Positions 28,001 through 38,255 of a stretch of DNA of 64,000 nucleotides are shown here, one piece after another. The position numbers and the translations under genes are program-made. The DNA is from Aeromonas diversa CDC 2478-85 (GTDB taxonomy: Bacteria; Pseudomonadota; Gammaproteobacteria; Enterobacterales; Aeromonadaceae), in NCBI RefSeq assembly GCF_000819805.1, contig NZ_CDCE01000025.1, positions 1 to 64,000 on the forward strand. The letters are read 5' to 3'. Position 1 is the first letter of the stretch. Each line of letters opens with the position of its first letter. Below the pieces are notes generated by a model that searched no databases, was not told where the DNA came from, and worked only from the letters and a program-made list of their open reading frames with translations.

Positions 28001-28791
28001 CCTTGCAGGGGTTGGAGGACGCCGTGGGCGAGGCCCGCACCCGCCTCGCCGAGCGGCAACGGGCGCTGGCGCTGGAGCAGAGCAAGCGGGATCGCTATCA
28101 GGAGCACCACCCCGAGCTGGCTGCCCTGGCGCAGGAGGAGCTGGTGCAGCGTCTGGCCGAGCTGGAAGCCCACTGTCGTGACCTGGATGAGCAACTGTTT
28201 GCGTGCAAGAGCGCCCTGGCCCAGGCCGAGGCGGCCGCCCTCAGGGCGGGCAGCTTGCAGCAGGAGCTGGCCACCCAGCAGGCGGTGGCCGATCACTGGC
28301 AGCAGTTGTGCGATCTCATCGGGCAGGCCAACGGAGCCAAGCTGCGCACCTTCGCCCAGAGTCTCACCCTGGAGCGGCTGCTGCTCGAGGCCAATGCCCA
28401 GCTGGGCGACCTGTCGCCGCGCTACCGGCTGGAGCGGGTGCCCGGCACCGACCTGGCGCTGCAGGTGGTGGATCTCGACATGGGGGACGAGGTGCGCTCG
28501 GTCGATTCCCTCTCCGGCGGTGAGAGCTTCCTGGTCTCCCTGGCGTTGGCCCTGGCGCTCTCGAGCCTGTCGTCCAAGCAGACCCAGGTGGAGTCGCTCT
28601 TCATCGACGAGGGGTTCGGCACCCTGGATCCTGACAGCCTGGATCTGGCCCTCTCCTGCCTCGACTCGCTGCAGGCGAGCGGACGGCAGATCGGGGTCAT
28701 CTCCCATGTACAGACCCTGGTCGAGCGCATCGGCGTGCAGGTGCGGGTCGAGGCGCTGGGGGGAGGGGAGAGCCGTGTGCTGATCCCGTGA
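25033..28791 (+). CDS. sbcC: SbcC, ATPase subunit of SbcCD with zinc hook
   Basis: 1252 residues, longer than E. coli SbcC (1048) mainly in the coiled coils. A Walker A motif (ITGNTGAGKST) lies at about 36-45. The middle is a very Gln/Glu-rich coiled coil with the zinc hook CPLC at 616-619. The C-terminal lobe has the ABC signature SLSGGESFLVS and Walker B LFIDEGFGTLD. It is the Rad50 counterpart. High Gln content in the coil (many CAG codons) explains large open frames on the opposite strand. Confidence 0.95.
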   Translation: MKILSLSGENLASLTGSFTIDFTRGALGAAGLFAITGNTGAGKSTLLDAICLALYDEMPRFIANRKNVEKIGRAHEDEKDKLTANDVKNILSRGHASGFAEVSFRGCDGRTWRARWTVRRARNRAEGRFQAQERSLTDVESGQVFSGSKRELQDRIDELVGLSWEQFRRAVILPQGEFAAFLKSDANERSALLERMTGTELYSAISMQTYERAREEQQKLATIGQRLGDLVLMDEESRRQWVSQQVSLTSSLKHEQQQQQLMQDLRDLNSRIADQQRGCLEGEAALERALLAHGAAAAEREEFARVEQAQVARADHDELARLTLEVQQQEKVIAELGPELAQLEEQAQQSVLTEQQLLAEKIAAEREWGALQPELKRAQELDTRIREKQQQLQKIQQEGAQEREVQRTLEQGWREQSQQVAQLKGEHQQWSLWLEEHKELAPVARQWQPLLTAMQDWSEDADTLQQLLILRDRKLSALQQLQRQLEQGQQERDYWQRELARLQQQQLELEQQQWESRLAKAQDQWQQQTEQLGQVRQLLELVDYAHSHAEQHTRLQQEIAQLEQALGKLATLSAELVPARERLALQRDEARHALEQSRAVASFEQYRHLLSDGTPCPLCGAEEHPYRQSQPQVAGILGQLAQRAQSLELEWERLNHQCIQCESEHQELARQLLVRQQHLPELETRAEQLTQRWLQLGGDNLLGHPLPRSQRPLEWKELMSTLIGRSQTLEQGLAQSQQLLREAQLGQQQLQGIRQQLSQLAERHQQFDQQWQEADRQRITLEGEVKAMGEQEATLRQRLELGGLRLDEQMGGQPWRQWLGTRQWHEWQRACEAWLHGQSEWERLAGEIASLTPALSAQEARLQTQRDVLHKLERDYKEHDQQRQGLLTSRAACLGGEEIALVESRWQARLQQIASELEAMQGSARALRERQTELKTRLAHMEQEKQVSSRRKREVLGRWAAHASALGIAEYDLRRLLAISPEELKARRTALQGLEDAVGEARTRLAERQRALALEQSKRDRYQEHHPELAALAQEELVQRLAELEAHCRDLDEQLFACKSALAQAEAAALRAGSLQQELATQQAVADHWQQLCDLIGQANGAKLRTFAQSLTLERLLLEANAQLGDLSPRYRLERVPGTDLALQVVDLDMGDEVRSVDSLSGGESFLVSLALALALSSLSSKQTQVESLFIDEGFGTLDPDSLDLALSCLDSLQASGRQIGVISHVQTLVERIGVQVRVEALGGGESRVLIP

Positions 28792-28890
28792 CACGGCCAC
28801 CGCGTTGTGCTCACATGAGCCCACTCTTACAATCAGCGGGCCCCGATAGCCGGTGCCCTTTCTTTTAACCGTGTGATGCAAGTAGGCGTG

Positions 28891-29360
28891 ATGAGAATTC
28901 GACGGGCACAGCAGGGGGATGAGCCGGCCTTGACCCGCTTGCGGTTGGCCCTGTTTGTGGAAGAGGGAGATCTCGCGTCGACGGACGAGGATCCCGCGCT
29001 GGCGGTTGTGCTGGCCGATTACTTCGCACAGACCCTGGCGGATGGGGCCTGTCTGCACTGGGTCGCAGAAACAGAGGGCGAGGTGGTGGGGGCGGGCTCG
29101 CTGGCGCTCTTTTGCCGGCCCCCCTACCCGGGCAATCTGGCCGGGCGCGAGGGTTACCTGCTCAACATGTTTGTGCTGCCCGCCTGGCGCCGCCGTATGT
29201 GGCCCGAGCCCTGGTGACTGCCATCGAGCAGGAGGCCTGTCGGCTGGCACTGGGCAAGGTGTGGCTGCACGCCAGTGCCATGGGGGACCCCCTCTATCGG
29301 GAGCTGGGTTTTGCCGGCAACCCCGCCTATCTGGAGTGGCGCCCTCAAGTTCTCGCCTAA
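28891..29360 (+). pseudogene. frameshifted GNAT acetyltransferase
   Basis: The first part, from ATG 28891, reads a GNAT start (MRIRRAQQGDEPALTRLRLA) through YLLNMFVLPAWRRR and then stops at 29217. The natural continuation (VARALVTAIEQEACRLALGK … MGDPLYRELGF) is in another frame that runs to 29360. The break lies near 29195-29205, exactly where the acetyl-CoA loop (RRG/A) should be. A one-base deletion, or a sequencing error, joins the two parts into a normal-length protein of about 156 residues. Confidence 0.75.
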
Positions 29361-29465
29361 GCCGGTCGTTGTACCTTGTCAGGCCGCCCGTTGGGCGGCT
29401 GCGCAGGGCGCAGTGCGTCCGCCTCATGCGCCGTCATCGGCGCCACCACAACAGGTTATCCACTC

Positions 29466-30077
29466 ATGAAGTCAGCGGGTCGCGAGCGCCTGCTTACCCT
29501 CACCTGTCTGCTGTGGGGGGTAGCACTGCTTTGCTACATGCTGGGGTTGGGGCTCTACCTCATCCCCACTGGATGTGCCCTGGTGGCACTCATCGGATAC
29601 GTGATAGAGAGATTCATAATGTTTGGTCGTGACAAACCCAAGGCTCCCGTCGCCGCGATGAGCGAGCCGGCACAGACCGTATTGGCCGCCGAGGCCACCT
29701 TTACCGGCAACCTCCAACTGCAGGGGCAGCTTCTGGTCTTCGGGCGCCTGGTGGGCAATGTGACCATGACCGAAGGCCGGGTGAGGGTGATGCAGGGCGG
29801 GCGCATCGAGGGGGAGGTTCACGCCCCCGAGGTGGAGCTGGACGGGGTGCTTGAGGGCACCTGCGAGGCGACCTCGGTCGCCATCCTGGCCCATGGCCGG
29901 TTGCAGGGTATTTGCCGTGGCGGCACCCTCTCTATCCAACCGGGCGGCGTCTTCCTCGGCCACTCCCAGGCGCTCGGAGAGGCTCAGTCCAATGTGACCC
30001 CCCTGGCCGGCGGCAAGGGAAAGGAGTCCAAGGAGAGCAAGAAGAGCGAGCCCGCCCCCGAGGCCAAAGAGGCCTGA
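29466..30077 (+). CDS. membrane-anchored bactofilin
   Basis: 203 residues from the ATG at 29466, without an obvious ribosome site. Residues about 10-50 are hydrophobic (CLLWGVALLCYMLGLGLYL and a second helix) and should anchor it in the inner membrane. Residues about 75-175 form the bactofilin beta-helix, with repeating short strands such as TFTGNLQLQGQLLVFGRLVG and GRIEGEVHAPEVELDGVLEG. The tail is rich in Lys, Glu and Ser. Bactofilins polymerise without nucleotide and organise cell-shape or envelope proteins. No M23 peptidase gene, a frequent partner, is adjacent. Confidence 0.85.
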   Translation: MKSAGRERLLTLTCLLWGVALLCYMLGLGLYLIPTGCALVALIGYVIERFIMFGRDKPKAPVAAMSEPAQTVLAAEATFTGNLQLQGQLLVFGRLVGNVTMTEGRVRVMQGGRIEGEVHAPEVELDGVLEGTCEATSVAILAHGRLQGICRGGTLSIQPGGVFLGHSQALGEAQSNVTPLAGGKGKESKESKKSEPAPEAKEA

Positions 30078-32000
30078 TCACTGGCGCAGGATGGCCGGGA
30101 TCCGGCAGGCCTGCTCCCCCATGTGGCTGGCAACTCGGGTCGCCTCCTCGGTGACCCGGGCCGACTGCTGATGCAGCTGCTCCATCAGCGCTGCAAAGCG
30201 CGTCAGGTATTCTGACTGGGAGCGGGCATTGCCGGCTCCCTGACAGGCGATGCTGGCCGTGCTGCGGGCGCTCTCCTGCATCGCGCGAGTCACGCCAAAG
30301 AGGGTGCCCGCCTGGCTCTGCTGTGCCCGGGCGTGCTGCTCTATCTGCTCCATGGAGGCCGAGAGCCGACCGCCGGCCTCTTGCAGCCTGCCGAGCACAC
30401 CGACGATCTGCTGCAGGGAGCGTTGGGTGTCGGTCGAGAGGTGGCGAACCTCGTCGGCCACCACGGCAAACCCTTCCCCCTGCTTACCGGCGCGCGCCGC
30501 CTCGATGGCGGCGTTGAGGGCCAGCAGGTTGGTCTGCTGCGCTATGTGCCCTATCACCTCCACCATGGCCTCCACCTCGTTGAGGGAGAGGGTCACCCCC
30601 TTGATGGCGCTGCGGCTCTCGTCGATGGCTCCCGTGGTCTTGCGGCTCGCCTCCAGCATCGCCTGGACCACGCTCTCGCTCTCGCGCATGGTGTGCTCAT
30701 TGTGATGGGCGTGGTGCGCTATCTCGTCGGCCACCTGGCGCACCTCGGCAGCCAGCAGATCGAGTTCTCGCATCATGTCGCCGCTCTCTCTGACCACTGA
30801 GGCCGCACTCCGGGTGCTATGACAGATCTGCTCCACGTGGGTCACCATCTCATTGAGATGGCGCGAGACGGCATCGAGCTGGCTGGCCTTGGTCTGGCTG
30901 CTGCGTTGCCACTGCACGATAAGTTGGTTATAGCTCTCACCTATTTCGGCCAGCTCGTTACCCTGACCCATGGCGGGCAGGGGCTCTGCCTGGCCGGTCT
31001 GCGCCAGTGCCGCGAAGGCCCGCTGCAGGCGCCTGAGCGGACGCAGTACCCAGCGGTATTGGAAGCCCCAGCCCAGCAGGGTAAAGAGCACCAGGGCGGC
31101 GGCCATCGACGCAATGGTCGAGCCCAGTTGCGACAAGCCCTGCTGGCGCTCGGTTTGCTGGGATTTCACCAGGGTGTCGAGCAGTGCATAGAGCGAGGCC
31201 ACATCCTGGCGGATCTGCTGGCGGGCCTGCTGCTGGCGGGCCAGCTGTCGGGTCGTCTCGTCCAGCTCCTTAGGGTAGCGTCGCAGCAAGGAGGCGAGTT
31301 CATCTCTGGCCTGCTCACCCAGCTCGGCAGGGGGTGCCGGAGTGAGCAAGGGGAGCAGCGGCTCCTCTTTCTCTTCCAGATGGCCCAGCAGGGGGAGGGT
31401 CGCGAGCTGCCGGTACTGGCCCTGCATCAGCGCCAGGGTCTGCTCCAGCGCCTTCTTGTTCCCCGTCTCTCCCTGGCCCTGATAACTCTCTCGCTGGTGG
31501 ATGAGTTCGATCAGGGTGGTGGCCAGTGCCTGCGCCTGGATCTGATAGGCCAGACGCGCCGGCTCCAGTGCCGGGTCGACCGGACGCCCCGCATAGGCCA
31601 GCAACTGGCGGATCTGCCCGGCCATCTCCTGCTCTGCGTGCTGTAGCAGTAGCGCCGGGGTGCCGGAGAGTTTACCGGCGGCCAGGTAGTCGCTCTTCAT
31701 GCGCTGGCGCAGGGTGCCAAGGGTCTCTCCCAGCTCGGGCTGGGTTTGGGGCAGCTGACTGATGGCGGCGTCCAGTAGACGGATCGCCTGCTGGAGGCTC
31801 TCGTTGTTACCGTTTCCCAGATACTCCTGCAATCGGGTTGGGAGTTGCTGACCGAGCCTTTGCTGCAGTACCTGAAGCGTGAATAGCGCCTGCTGCTCGG
31901 CGGCAAGCTGGCGGGCACCCTGCCACAGCGCCAGGGTGAGCGTGCCAGCCAGTAGCAGCAGGCAGAGGGAAAAAAAATGAGTGAAGCGGCCGATGCGCAT
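30078..32000 (-). CDS. methyl-accepting chemotaxis protein
   Basis: 640 residues. An N-terminal helix (about 9-28) and a second near 300-320 bracket a helical, Gln-rich periplasmic domain of about 270 residues, similar in build to helical-bimodular (HBM-like) sensors. A HAMP segment follows, and then the signalling hairpin with its conserved tip [20 protein letters not shown] and [13 protein letters not shown]. There is no NWETF-type C-terminal pentapeptide. The ligand is unknown. The gene is convergent with the bactofilin gene: its stop abuts the bactofilin stop. Confidence 0.93.
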   Translation of the reverse strand: MRIGRFTHFFSLCLLLLAGTLTLALWQGARQLAAEQQALFTLQVLQQRLGQQLPTRLQEYLGNGNNESLQQAIRLLDAAISQLPQTQPELGETLGTLRQRMKSDYLAAGKLSGTPALLLQHAEQEMAGQIRQLLAYAGRPVDPALEPARLAYQIQAQALATTLIELIHQRESYQGQGETGNKKALEQTLALMQGQYRQLATLPLLGHLEEKEEPLLPLLTPAPPAELGEQARDELASLLRRYPKELDETTRQLARQQQARQQIRQDVASLYALLDTLVKSQQTERQQGLSQLGSTIASMAAALVLFTLLGWGFQYRWVLRPLRRLQRAFAALAQTGQAEPLPAMGQGNELAEIGESYNQLIVQWQRSSQTKASQLDAVSRHLNEMVTHVEQICHSTRSAASVVRESGDMMRELDLLAAEVRQVADEIAHHAHHNEHTMRESESVVQAMLEASRKTTGAIDESRSAIKGVTLSLNEVEAMVEVIGHIAQQTNLLALNAAIEAARAGKQGEGFAVVADEVRHLSTDTQRSLQQIVGVLGRLQEAGGRLSASMEQIEQHARAQQSQAGTLFGVTRAMQESARSTASIACQGAGNARSQSEYLTRFAALMEQLHQQSARVTEEATRVASHMGEQACRIPAILRQ

Positions 32001-32240
32001 GATACGACTCCTCTGGGTGGAGGCCAGTCCAAACAGGATGGACAGAGCCTAAAGGGAGTCCGTGATGAAAAGATGACAAGCGGCGTCTACATACAATCGA
32101 TGGAGCATCATTGTATTTTGTGGGTTATTTGAGTCTCTATTTTCTCGTTTTATTTATGCCTCGGGTGGAACTTTTTCATCCACCTTGGCTCTTAATTATG
32201 CGCATAGCATATTTGCATTGAGCGCGTATTTTTTAATCAA

Positions 32241-32390
32241 GAAAGCGCTTTCAATCATATTTTAATGGTGAAATTAGCCTTCTCACTCTTAATTTCAAGG
32301 GATTAATAATCAAGGATATCGCTTTCAGGCGCAATGCTTGACCTTTTTTGTGTGTTTTTGTGGGTTATCTGTTCAAAAGAAAACGATTTC
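32241..32390. promoter_or_regulatory. three LacI-family-like operator palindromes upstream of lamB
   Basis: GAAAGCGCTTTC (32241-32252) is a perfect palindrome. GATATCGCTTTC (32315-32326) and GAAAACGATTTC (32379-32390) keep its core. Spacing is 74 and 64 bases. This is the usual look of LacI/GalR-family operators with a central CG. I found no clear MalT box (GGGGATGAGG type) here, so maltose control may be by a LacI-type protein. Confidence 0.5.
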
Positions 32391-32478
32391 ATTGATTTTA
32401 TTTTCAATCAGATCTGGTTTGGCGCAATTTGTCGCCGTTTTGTGAATTGCCTCATGGTTTCCCCTGCTGGGCGCTCCC

Positions 32479-32484
32479 TATAAT
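32479..32484 (+). promoter_or_regulatory. lamB: candidate -10 box of lamB
   Basis: A perfect TATAAT about 100 bases before the lamB start. There is no good -35 hexamer at the right distance, consistent with an activator-dependent promoter. Confidence 0.45.
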
Positions 32485-32583
32485 CCGCTCGGTTATCACG
32501 CCAAGCATTTTCGACATCCTCTGGCGGCGATAGTGAACCGGATTTTTGGAACACACATCCACAACGGGAAATTAAGGAACTAA

Positions 32584-33843
<1,260 letters not shown>

Positions 33844-33866
33844 TCTGTCGCTAAGCTGACAACCCG

Positions 33867-33895
33867 CGCCCCCGCTTGTCGGGGGCGTATCTTTT
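33867..33895 (+). terminator. lamB terminator or attenuator before malM
   Basis: CGCCCCCG (33867-33874) and CGGGGGCG (33880-33887) form a strong stem followed by TATCTTTT. It would lower, not abolish, malM transcription from lamB. Confidence 0.7.
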
Positions 33896-33920
33896 GATTC
33901 TGTATTAAAAGGGAGGTGCA

Positions 33921-34880
33921 ATGACCTATACCAAGATTGCTCTGGCCATGGTGTGTGGATTGGCATTGGGAGGCTGTGCGACGCTGGAGAGCACAGTGGC
34001 GCCGACCAAGGAGTACAAGGCGGTGTTAGATGGCAGAGAACAGGCGATCAGTGCCCTGAGCCAGGCCGAACCTTGCTGCCATGATCTTACCTCCCTGCCC
34101 TATAAAGTGCTCTCGGTTGGCGATCATATCGTGCCGATCGATGGCGCTTCTGCGGCTTATCAGTTTGAAGAGGGTAAGAGCTATGTGGCTGCCTTCCGTC
34201 TGCCCGCCAACAGCGGGGATCTGCGTATTACGGTAGAAGGGGTGATTGAGAAGAGCATGTTCAATCCGACCGTGATGATGCTGGACTCCAGATTCAAGGT
34301 CACCCGTAAGCTGGGTAAGGACGTATTTAAATACGAGCCGGCCAGGATGCTCAAGGGCGACAGGGTAGAGGCTGTGTTCACCGTGGACCGCAGTTATGTA
34401 GGCAATCCCAACAACGAAACCTACATGATTATCTATACCGATCCCAAGGGGCTGGATGAAACGACCACCATCATGAGTCAGGCCAAGTTGATGGCCAAGT
34501 CGTTGAGTGTGGTCGATTACGGGGTCAAAGACCCGGTGATCCCTCACTCTCCCTGGGGTGTCGTGAATCTCTCGGTTGAGGACCTGAGCGGCAACAAGAC
34601 CGACAGTAACTACTACAAGCCTGTCTATCAGGATGCCATCGATGCCAATGCTCCTGTCGTGAACGAGAGCCCCAACAAGCTGGTAGTCCCCTTGGCGGCA
34701 TCGGCGTCCAAACCTGCCATGCTGGGCGAAACCGATGCCTTCTATCGCACTCAGATTGGCAATGCGGTCAAGGCTGGCGATATTGAGAAGGCAATGAAAC
34801 TGGTGGATGAGGCCGAGCGGGCAGGCTCGACCAGCGCCAGAAAGACGTTCGTTGACGCAGTCAGACAGTCGCAAAAATAA
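33921..34880 (+). CDS. malM: MalM, maltose-operon periplasmic protein
   Basis: 319 residues. A lipobox (LALGGC) near residue 18 marks it as a lipoprotein. The family body follows (CCHDLTSLPY, then FEEGKSYVAAFRLP and GVVNLSVEDLSG). MalM lies downstream of lamB in enterics and its role in maltose uptake is not settled. GGGAGGTGC gives a strong ribosome site. Confidence 0.92.
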   Translation: MTYTKIALAMVCGLALGGCATLESTVAPTKEYKAVLDGREQAISALSQAEPCCHDLTSLPYKVLSVGDHIVPIDGASAAYQFEEGKSYVAAFRLPANSGDLRITVEGVIEKSMFNPTVMMLDSRFKVTRKLGKDVFKYEPARMLKGDRVEAVFTVDRSYVGNPNNETYMIIYTDPKGLDETTTIMSQAKLMAKSLSVVDYGVKDPVIPHSPWGVVNLSVEDLSGNKTDSNYYKPVYQDAIDANAPVVNESPNKLVVPLAASASKPAMLGETDAFYRTQIGNAVKAGDIEKAMKLVDEAERAGSTSARKTFVDAVRQSQK

Positions 34881-34896
34881 GCGTTTATCCCCTGAG

Positions 34897-34924
34897 ACTC
34901 CCGCCTAATGGCGGGAGTTTTTAT
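34897..34924 (+). terminator. malM terminator
   Basis: ACTCCCGCC and GGCGGGAGT form a 9-bp stem with a TAAT loop and a T run. Confidence 0.85.
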
Positions 34925-34942
34925 TTGCAATCACCGAGCTGG

Positions 34943-34972
34943 TTACGTTGTGTTACGTGGGGATACGTCGTG
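34943..34972. repeat. three 10-base tandem repeats with TACGT core
   Basis: TTACGTTGTG, TTACGTGGGG and ATACGTCGTG follow each other without gaps. The TACGT cores lie exactly 10 bases apart, on one face of the helix. They sit about 310 bases upstream of ptsG and just after the malM terminator. This suits cooperative binding of a regulator or a DNA-bending site. Confidence 0.55.
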
Positions 34973-35282
34973 ATAATTTTGGTTGTAATGCAAATACAGT
35001 TGGTGACGGATATTAATATATATTTCTGCTAGGGTTATATTTGAGGTATTTTATTCTTTAATTCCCCTCTTGTTCTCTCCTTAATCAATCTTGTGATCTT
35101 TCCTCCAAATTTGTTTTCCTGACGCTTATTGATACAGCATCTTGTTCGATGAGCAGTTATATTTACCCCGTCTAACAATAAACTCTCGGGTCGATTCATT
35201 TTCTGGCGTATCAGGAATGAATGGCAGCGAATGAGTTCCGCTTGACCCTAATGGTAAATAATCCTCATCAGGAGCACACACA

Positions 35283-36734
35283 ATGTTGAAAAATGCATTT
35301 TCCAACCTGCAAAAGGTCGGTAAATCGCTGATGCTGCCTGTGTCCGTTCTGCCGGTAGCAGGTATTCTGCTCGGCGTCGGCGCAGCCAAATTCAGCTGGT
35401 TGCCTGCTATCGTATCTCAAATCATGGAACAGGCCGGTGGTGCCGTCTTCGGCAACATGGCACTGATCTTCGCCATCGGTGTGGCCCTGGGCTTCACCAA
35501 CAACGACGGCGTTGCCGCCCTGGCCGCGACCGTTGGCTATGCCATTCTGACCAAGACCATCGGTGTGGTCGCCCCCATCGTTGCCGGCCTCGATCCGGCT
35601 GCTGCCGATTATGCCGCCATGGCCGACAAGGTCTCCAACGTGGGTGTGCTGGGCGGTATCGTAGCCGGTGGTATCGCCGCCTACATGTTCAACCGCTTCT
35701 ACCGTATTCAGCTGCCCGAGTACCTGGGCTTCTTCGCCGGTAAGCGCTTTGTGCCCATCATCACCGGTCTGGCCGTTATCATCGCCGGTGTGGTCATGGC
35801 GTTCATCTGGCCCCCGGTTGGCGGTCTGATCCAGAGCTTCTCCCACTGGGCTGCCTATCAGAACCCGGCGCTGGCCTTCGGTATCTACGGTATCGTCGAG
35901 CGCTCCCTGATCCCCTTCGGTCTGCACCACATCTGGAACGTGCCCTTCTTCTTCGAAGCCGGCTCTTACACCAACGCCGCAGGCCAGGTGTTCACCGGTG
36001 AGATCGCTCGTTACATCGCTGGTGACCCCACTGCCGGTAACCTGGCGGGTGGTTACATGTTCAAGATGTACGGTCTGCCGGCTGCAGCCATCGCCATGTG
36101 GCACTCCGCCAAGCCGGAAAACCGTGCCAAGGTCGGTGGTATCATGGTCTCCGCAGCCCTGACCTCCTTCCTGACCGGTATCACCGAGCCGATTGAGTTT
36201 GCCTTCCTGTTCGTGGCCCCGGTACTGTACGCCATCCACGCCCTGCTGGCCGGCTCTGCCTTCGTGGTCATGATCCTGCTGGGCATGAAGCACGGTACCA
36301 CCTTCTCCCATGGTCTCATCGACTACGTCGTGCTCTTCTCTCAGTCCACCAAGGGCTGGATGTTCCCGCTGGTTGGTCTGTGCTACGCCGCGGCCTACTA
36401 CATCATCTTCCGCGTGGCTATCAAGGCGCTGGATCTGAAGACGCCGGGTCGTGAAGACGCTACCGAGGAAGAATCTGTCGGTGAAATGGCCGAACACTAC
36501 ATGGCCGAGCAGCTGGTGCTGGCCTTCGGTGGCAAGGAGAACATCGCCTCTCTGGATGCCTGCATCACCCGTCTGCGTGTCGGTGTGAAGGATGTGGCCA
36601 AGGTTGACCAGGCCGGTCTGAAGAAGCTGGGCGCCGCCGGTGTGGTGGTCGCTGGCTCCGGTGTCCAGGCCATCTTCGGTACCAAGTCCGATAACCTGAA
36701 GACTGACATGGACATGTGGATGAAGTCCCACTAA
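35283..36734 (+). CDS. ptsG: PTS glucose-specific EIICB component
   Basis: 483 residues, close to E. coli PtsG (477) and strongly similar throughout. The membrane EIIC domain (about 1-390) has [13 protein letters not shown] and [20 protein letters not shown], the linker has [14 protein letters not shown], and the EIIB domain has the phosphorylated Cys427 in [10 protein letters not shown]. It takes up and phosphorylates glucose with EIIA-Glc encoded elsewhere. The last residues [16 protein letters not shown] match enteric PtsG. Confidence 0.97.
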   Translation: MLKNAFSNLQKVGKSLMLPVSVLPVAGILLGVGAAKFSWLPAIVSQIMEQAGGAVFGNMALIFAIGVALGFTNNDGVAALAATVGYAILTKTIGVVAPIVAGLDPAAADYAAMADKVSNVGVLGGIVAGGIAAYMFNRFYRIQLPEYLGFFAGKRFVPIITGLAVIIAGVVMAFIWPPVGGLIQSFSHWAAYQNPALAFGIYGIVERSLIPFGLHHIWNVPFFFEAGSYTNAAGQVFTGEIARYIAGDPTAGNLAGGYMFKMYGLPAAAIAMWHSAKPENRAKVGGIMVSAALTSFLTGITEPIEFAFLFVAPVLYAIHALLAGSAFVVMILLGMKHGTTFSHGLIDYVVLFSQSTKGWMFPLVGLCYAAAYYIIFRVAIKALDLKTPGREDATEEESVGEMAEHYMAEQLVLAFGGKENIASLDACITRLRVGVKDVAKVDQAGLKKLGAAGVVVAGSGVQAIFGTKSDNLKTDMDMWMKSH

Positions 36735-36751
36735 TCCATCGCTGTGATAAG

Positions 36752-36781
36752 AAGGGGGAGGCCATTGGCCTCCCCCTTTTT
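36752..36781. terminator. bidirectional terminator ptsG / yaeH
   Basis: AAGGGGGAGGCCA and TGGCCTCCCCCTT pair perfectly and are flanked by A- and T-rich tails between two convergent genes. Confidence 0.88.
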
Positions 36782-36821
36782 GCATCTCTATGCCGGGTGC
36801 GTTGAGCGCACCCGGACGGGG

Positions 36822-37217
36822 TTAGAGTTTCTCGAGATCCTGCTCTATCTCGCGGATCTTGTTTTGCACCACCTTCTCCAGATGGCGCAGGTCCTTGAGG
36901 ATCTTCTGCTTGATGTCGGCGTTGGCCGAGGTGGCGTGTGCCCCCTGGGTGATGATGTCGAGCTCGTCGACCACGTATTTCAGGTTGGCGTTGATCTCGG
37001 TGATGTCCTTGTACTCATGGGTGCCGGAATCGACCAGTATGGTCTTGCGCTGACGGGGGTACTTGAACTTGACGCTCTTGGCGAAGAACTCCCCTTTCTG
37101 CTTCTTGAAGTAGATCTTCAGGATGTCGTGCCCTGCTTCCTGGCGCAGGGTATAGCTCTCTATGCTGTCGGGATCCTGGATCCCCAGGCTCTTGAGGTTT
37201 TCAAACTGCTCTTGCAT
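36822..37217 (-). CDS. yaeH: YaeH, UPF0325/DUF3461 family protein
   Basis: 131 residues from the ATG at 37217. A start at 37235 adds six residues absent in relatives. SLRQEA-like [17 protein letters not shown] and [19 protein letters not shown] match E. coli YaeH almost word for word, and the C-terminus [20 protein letters not shown] is helical. Function is unknown. As in E. coli it lies next to dapD, which supports the match. Confidence 0.92.
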   Translation of the reverse strand: MQEQFENLKSLGIQDPDSIESYTLRQEAGHDILKIYFKKQKGEFFAKSVKFKYPRQRKTILVDSGTHEYKDITEINANLKYVVDELDIITQGAHATSANADIKQKILKDLRHLEKVVQNKIREIEQDLEKL

Positions 37218-37294
37218 GACGGCTCCTCGAGTCAAAACAGACCTTTCCCGTCTATCTTAACCCAAGCCTTCCAGGCGGCCTGTGACCAGGCTTG

Positions 37295-37326
37295 GAAAAA
37301 CAAAAGGCGCCATAAGGCGCCCTTTA
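37295..37326 (-). terminator. dapD terminator
   Basis: GGCGCC (37306-37311) and GGCGCC (37316-37321) with flanking pairs form a stem. On the minus strand it is followed by TTTTGTTTTT. Confidence 0.8.
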
Positions 37327-37340
37327 TTAAATGGTGACGC

Positions 37341-38168
37341 TTACTCGTCGATGGAGCGCAGCAGGGCGTTGATCCCCACCTTGGCGCGGGTCTTGGCATC
37401 GACTTTCTTGACGATCACGGCGGCGTACAGGCTGTACTTGCCGCACTTGGAGGGCAGAGAGCCGGAGACCACCACAGAGCCTGCCGGCACGCGGCCGTAA
37501 TGGATCTCGCCGGTTTCACGGTCATAGATACGGGTGGACTGGCCGATGAAGACACCCATGGAGATGACGGAGCCTTCCTCGACGATCACGCCTTCCACCA
37601 CCTCGGAGCGGGCGCCGATGAAGCAGTTGTCCTCGATGATGGTCGGGTTGGCCTGCAGCGGCTCGAGCACGCCGCCGATGCCGACACCGCCGGAGAGGTG
37701 AACGTTCTTGCCGATCTGGGCGCAGGAGCCGACGGTGGCCCAGGTATCGACCATGGTGCCCTCATCGACGAAGGCGCCGATGTTGACGTAGGAGGGCATC
37801 AGCACGGTATTGGGAGCGATGAAGGAGCCCTTGCGTGCGGTGGCAGGCGGCACGACGCGTACACCGGCGGCCTTGAAGTCATCGCTGCTGTAGTCGGAGA
37901 ACTTTAGGGGGACCTTGTCATAGTACTGGGCATCGTCGCCCTTGATGATGGCGTTGTCGTTGATACGGAAGTAGAGCAGCACCGCTTTCTTCAGCCACTG
38001 ATGCACCACCCACTCGCCGGCGATCTTCTCGGCCACGCGTGCCTGGCCCTTGTCGAGCAGCTCGATGGCTTGCAGGATGGCGGCCTTGGTTTCGGCATCG
38101 ACGGTGCCGGGAGTGATGGTGTCGCGGCGCTCGAAGGCGGCCTCGATGATCTGTTGCAACTCGGTCAT
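37341..38168 (-). CDS. dapD: tetrahydrodipicolinate N-succinyltransferase
   Basis: 275 residues. DapD adds a succinyl group to tetrahydrodipicolinate in the lysine and diaminopimelate pathway. The C-terminal half is a left-handed beta-helix of hexapeptide repeats, with [36 protein letters not shown] and [18 protein letters not shown]. The C-terminus (LLRSIDE) matches the enteric enzyme. It follows glnD on the same strand with an 87-base gap. Confidence 0.96.
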   Translation of the reverse strand: MTELQQIIEAAFERRDTITPGTVDAETKAAILQAIELLDKGQARVAEKIAGEWVVHQWLKKAVLLYFRINDNAIIKGDDAQYYDKVPLKFSDYSSDDFKAAGVRVVPPATARKGSFIAPNTVLMPSYVNIGAFVDEGTMVDTWATVGSCAQIGKNVHLSGGVGIGGVLEPLQANPTIIEDNCFIGARSEVVEGVIVEEGSVISMGVFIGQSTRIYDRETGEIHYGRVPAGSVVVSGSLPSKCGKYSLYAAVIVKKVDAKTRAKVGINALLRSIDE

Positions 38169-38255
38169 GACGGTTCCCTTTCAAAAAATTCTGTTTGTTG
38201 TATCACACTTTTGCCCTCGAGTTCAGCCATCTTGCGGGCGGGGTTTGCCGTTCGC

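Larger units (their letters stand above)
34881..35282. other. ptsG upstream region, no gene
   Basis: After the malM terminator the region becomes AT-rich and holds no gene. It contains three tandem 10-base repeats (34943-34972) and ends in CATCAGGAGCACACACAATG around the ptsG start, which resembles the E. coli ptsG translation start region targeted by the small RNA SgrS. Promoter boxes are not certain. Confidence 0.55.

Noticed and set aside
35268-36785. 505-codon frame antisense to ptsG
   Set aside because: Gly/Asp/His-rich with no domain; ptsG on the plus strand is unmistakable.
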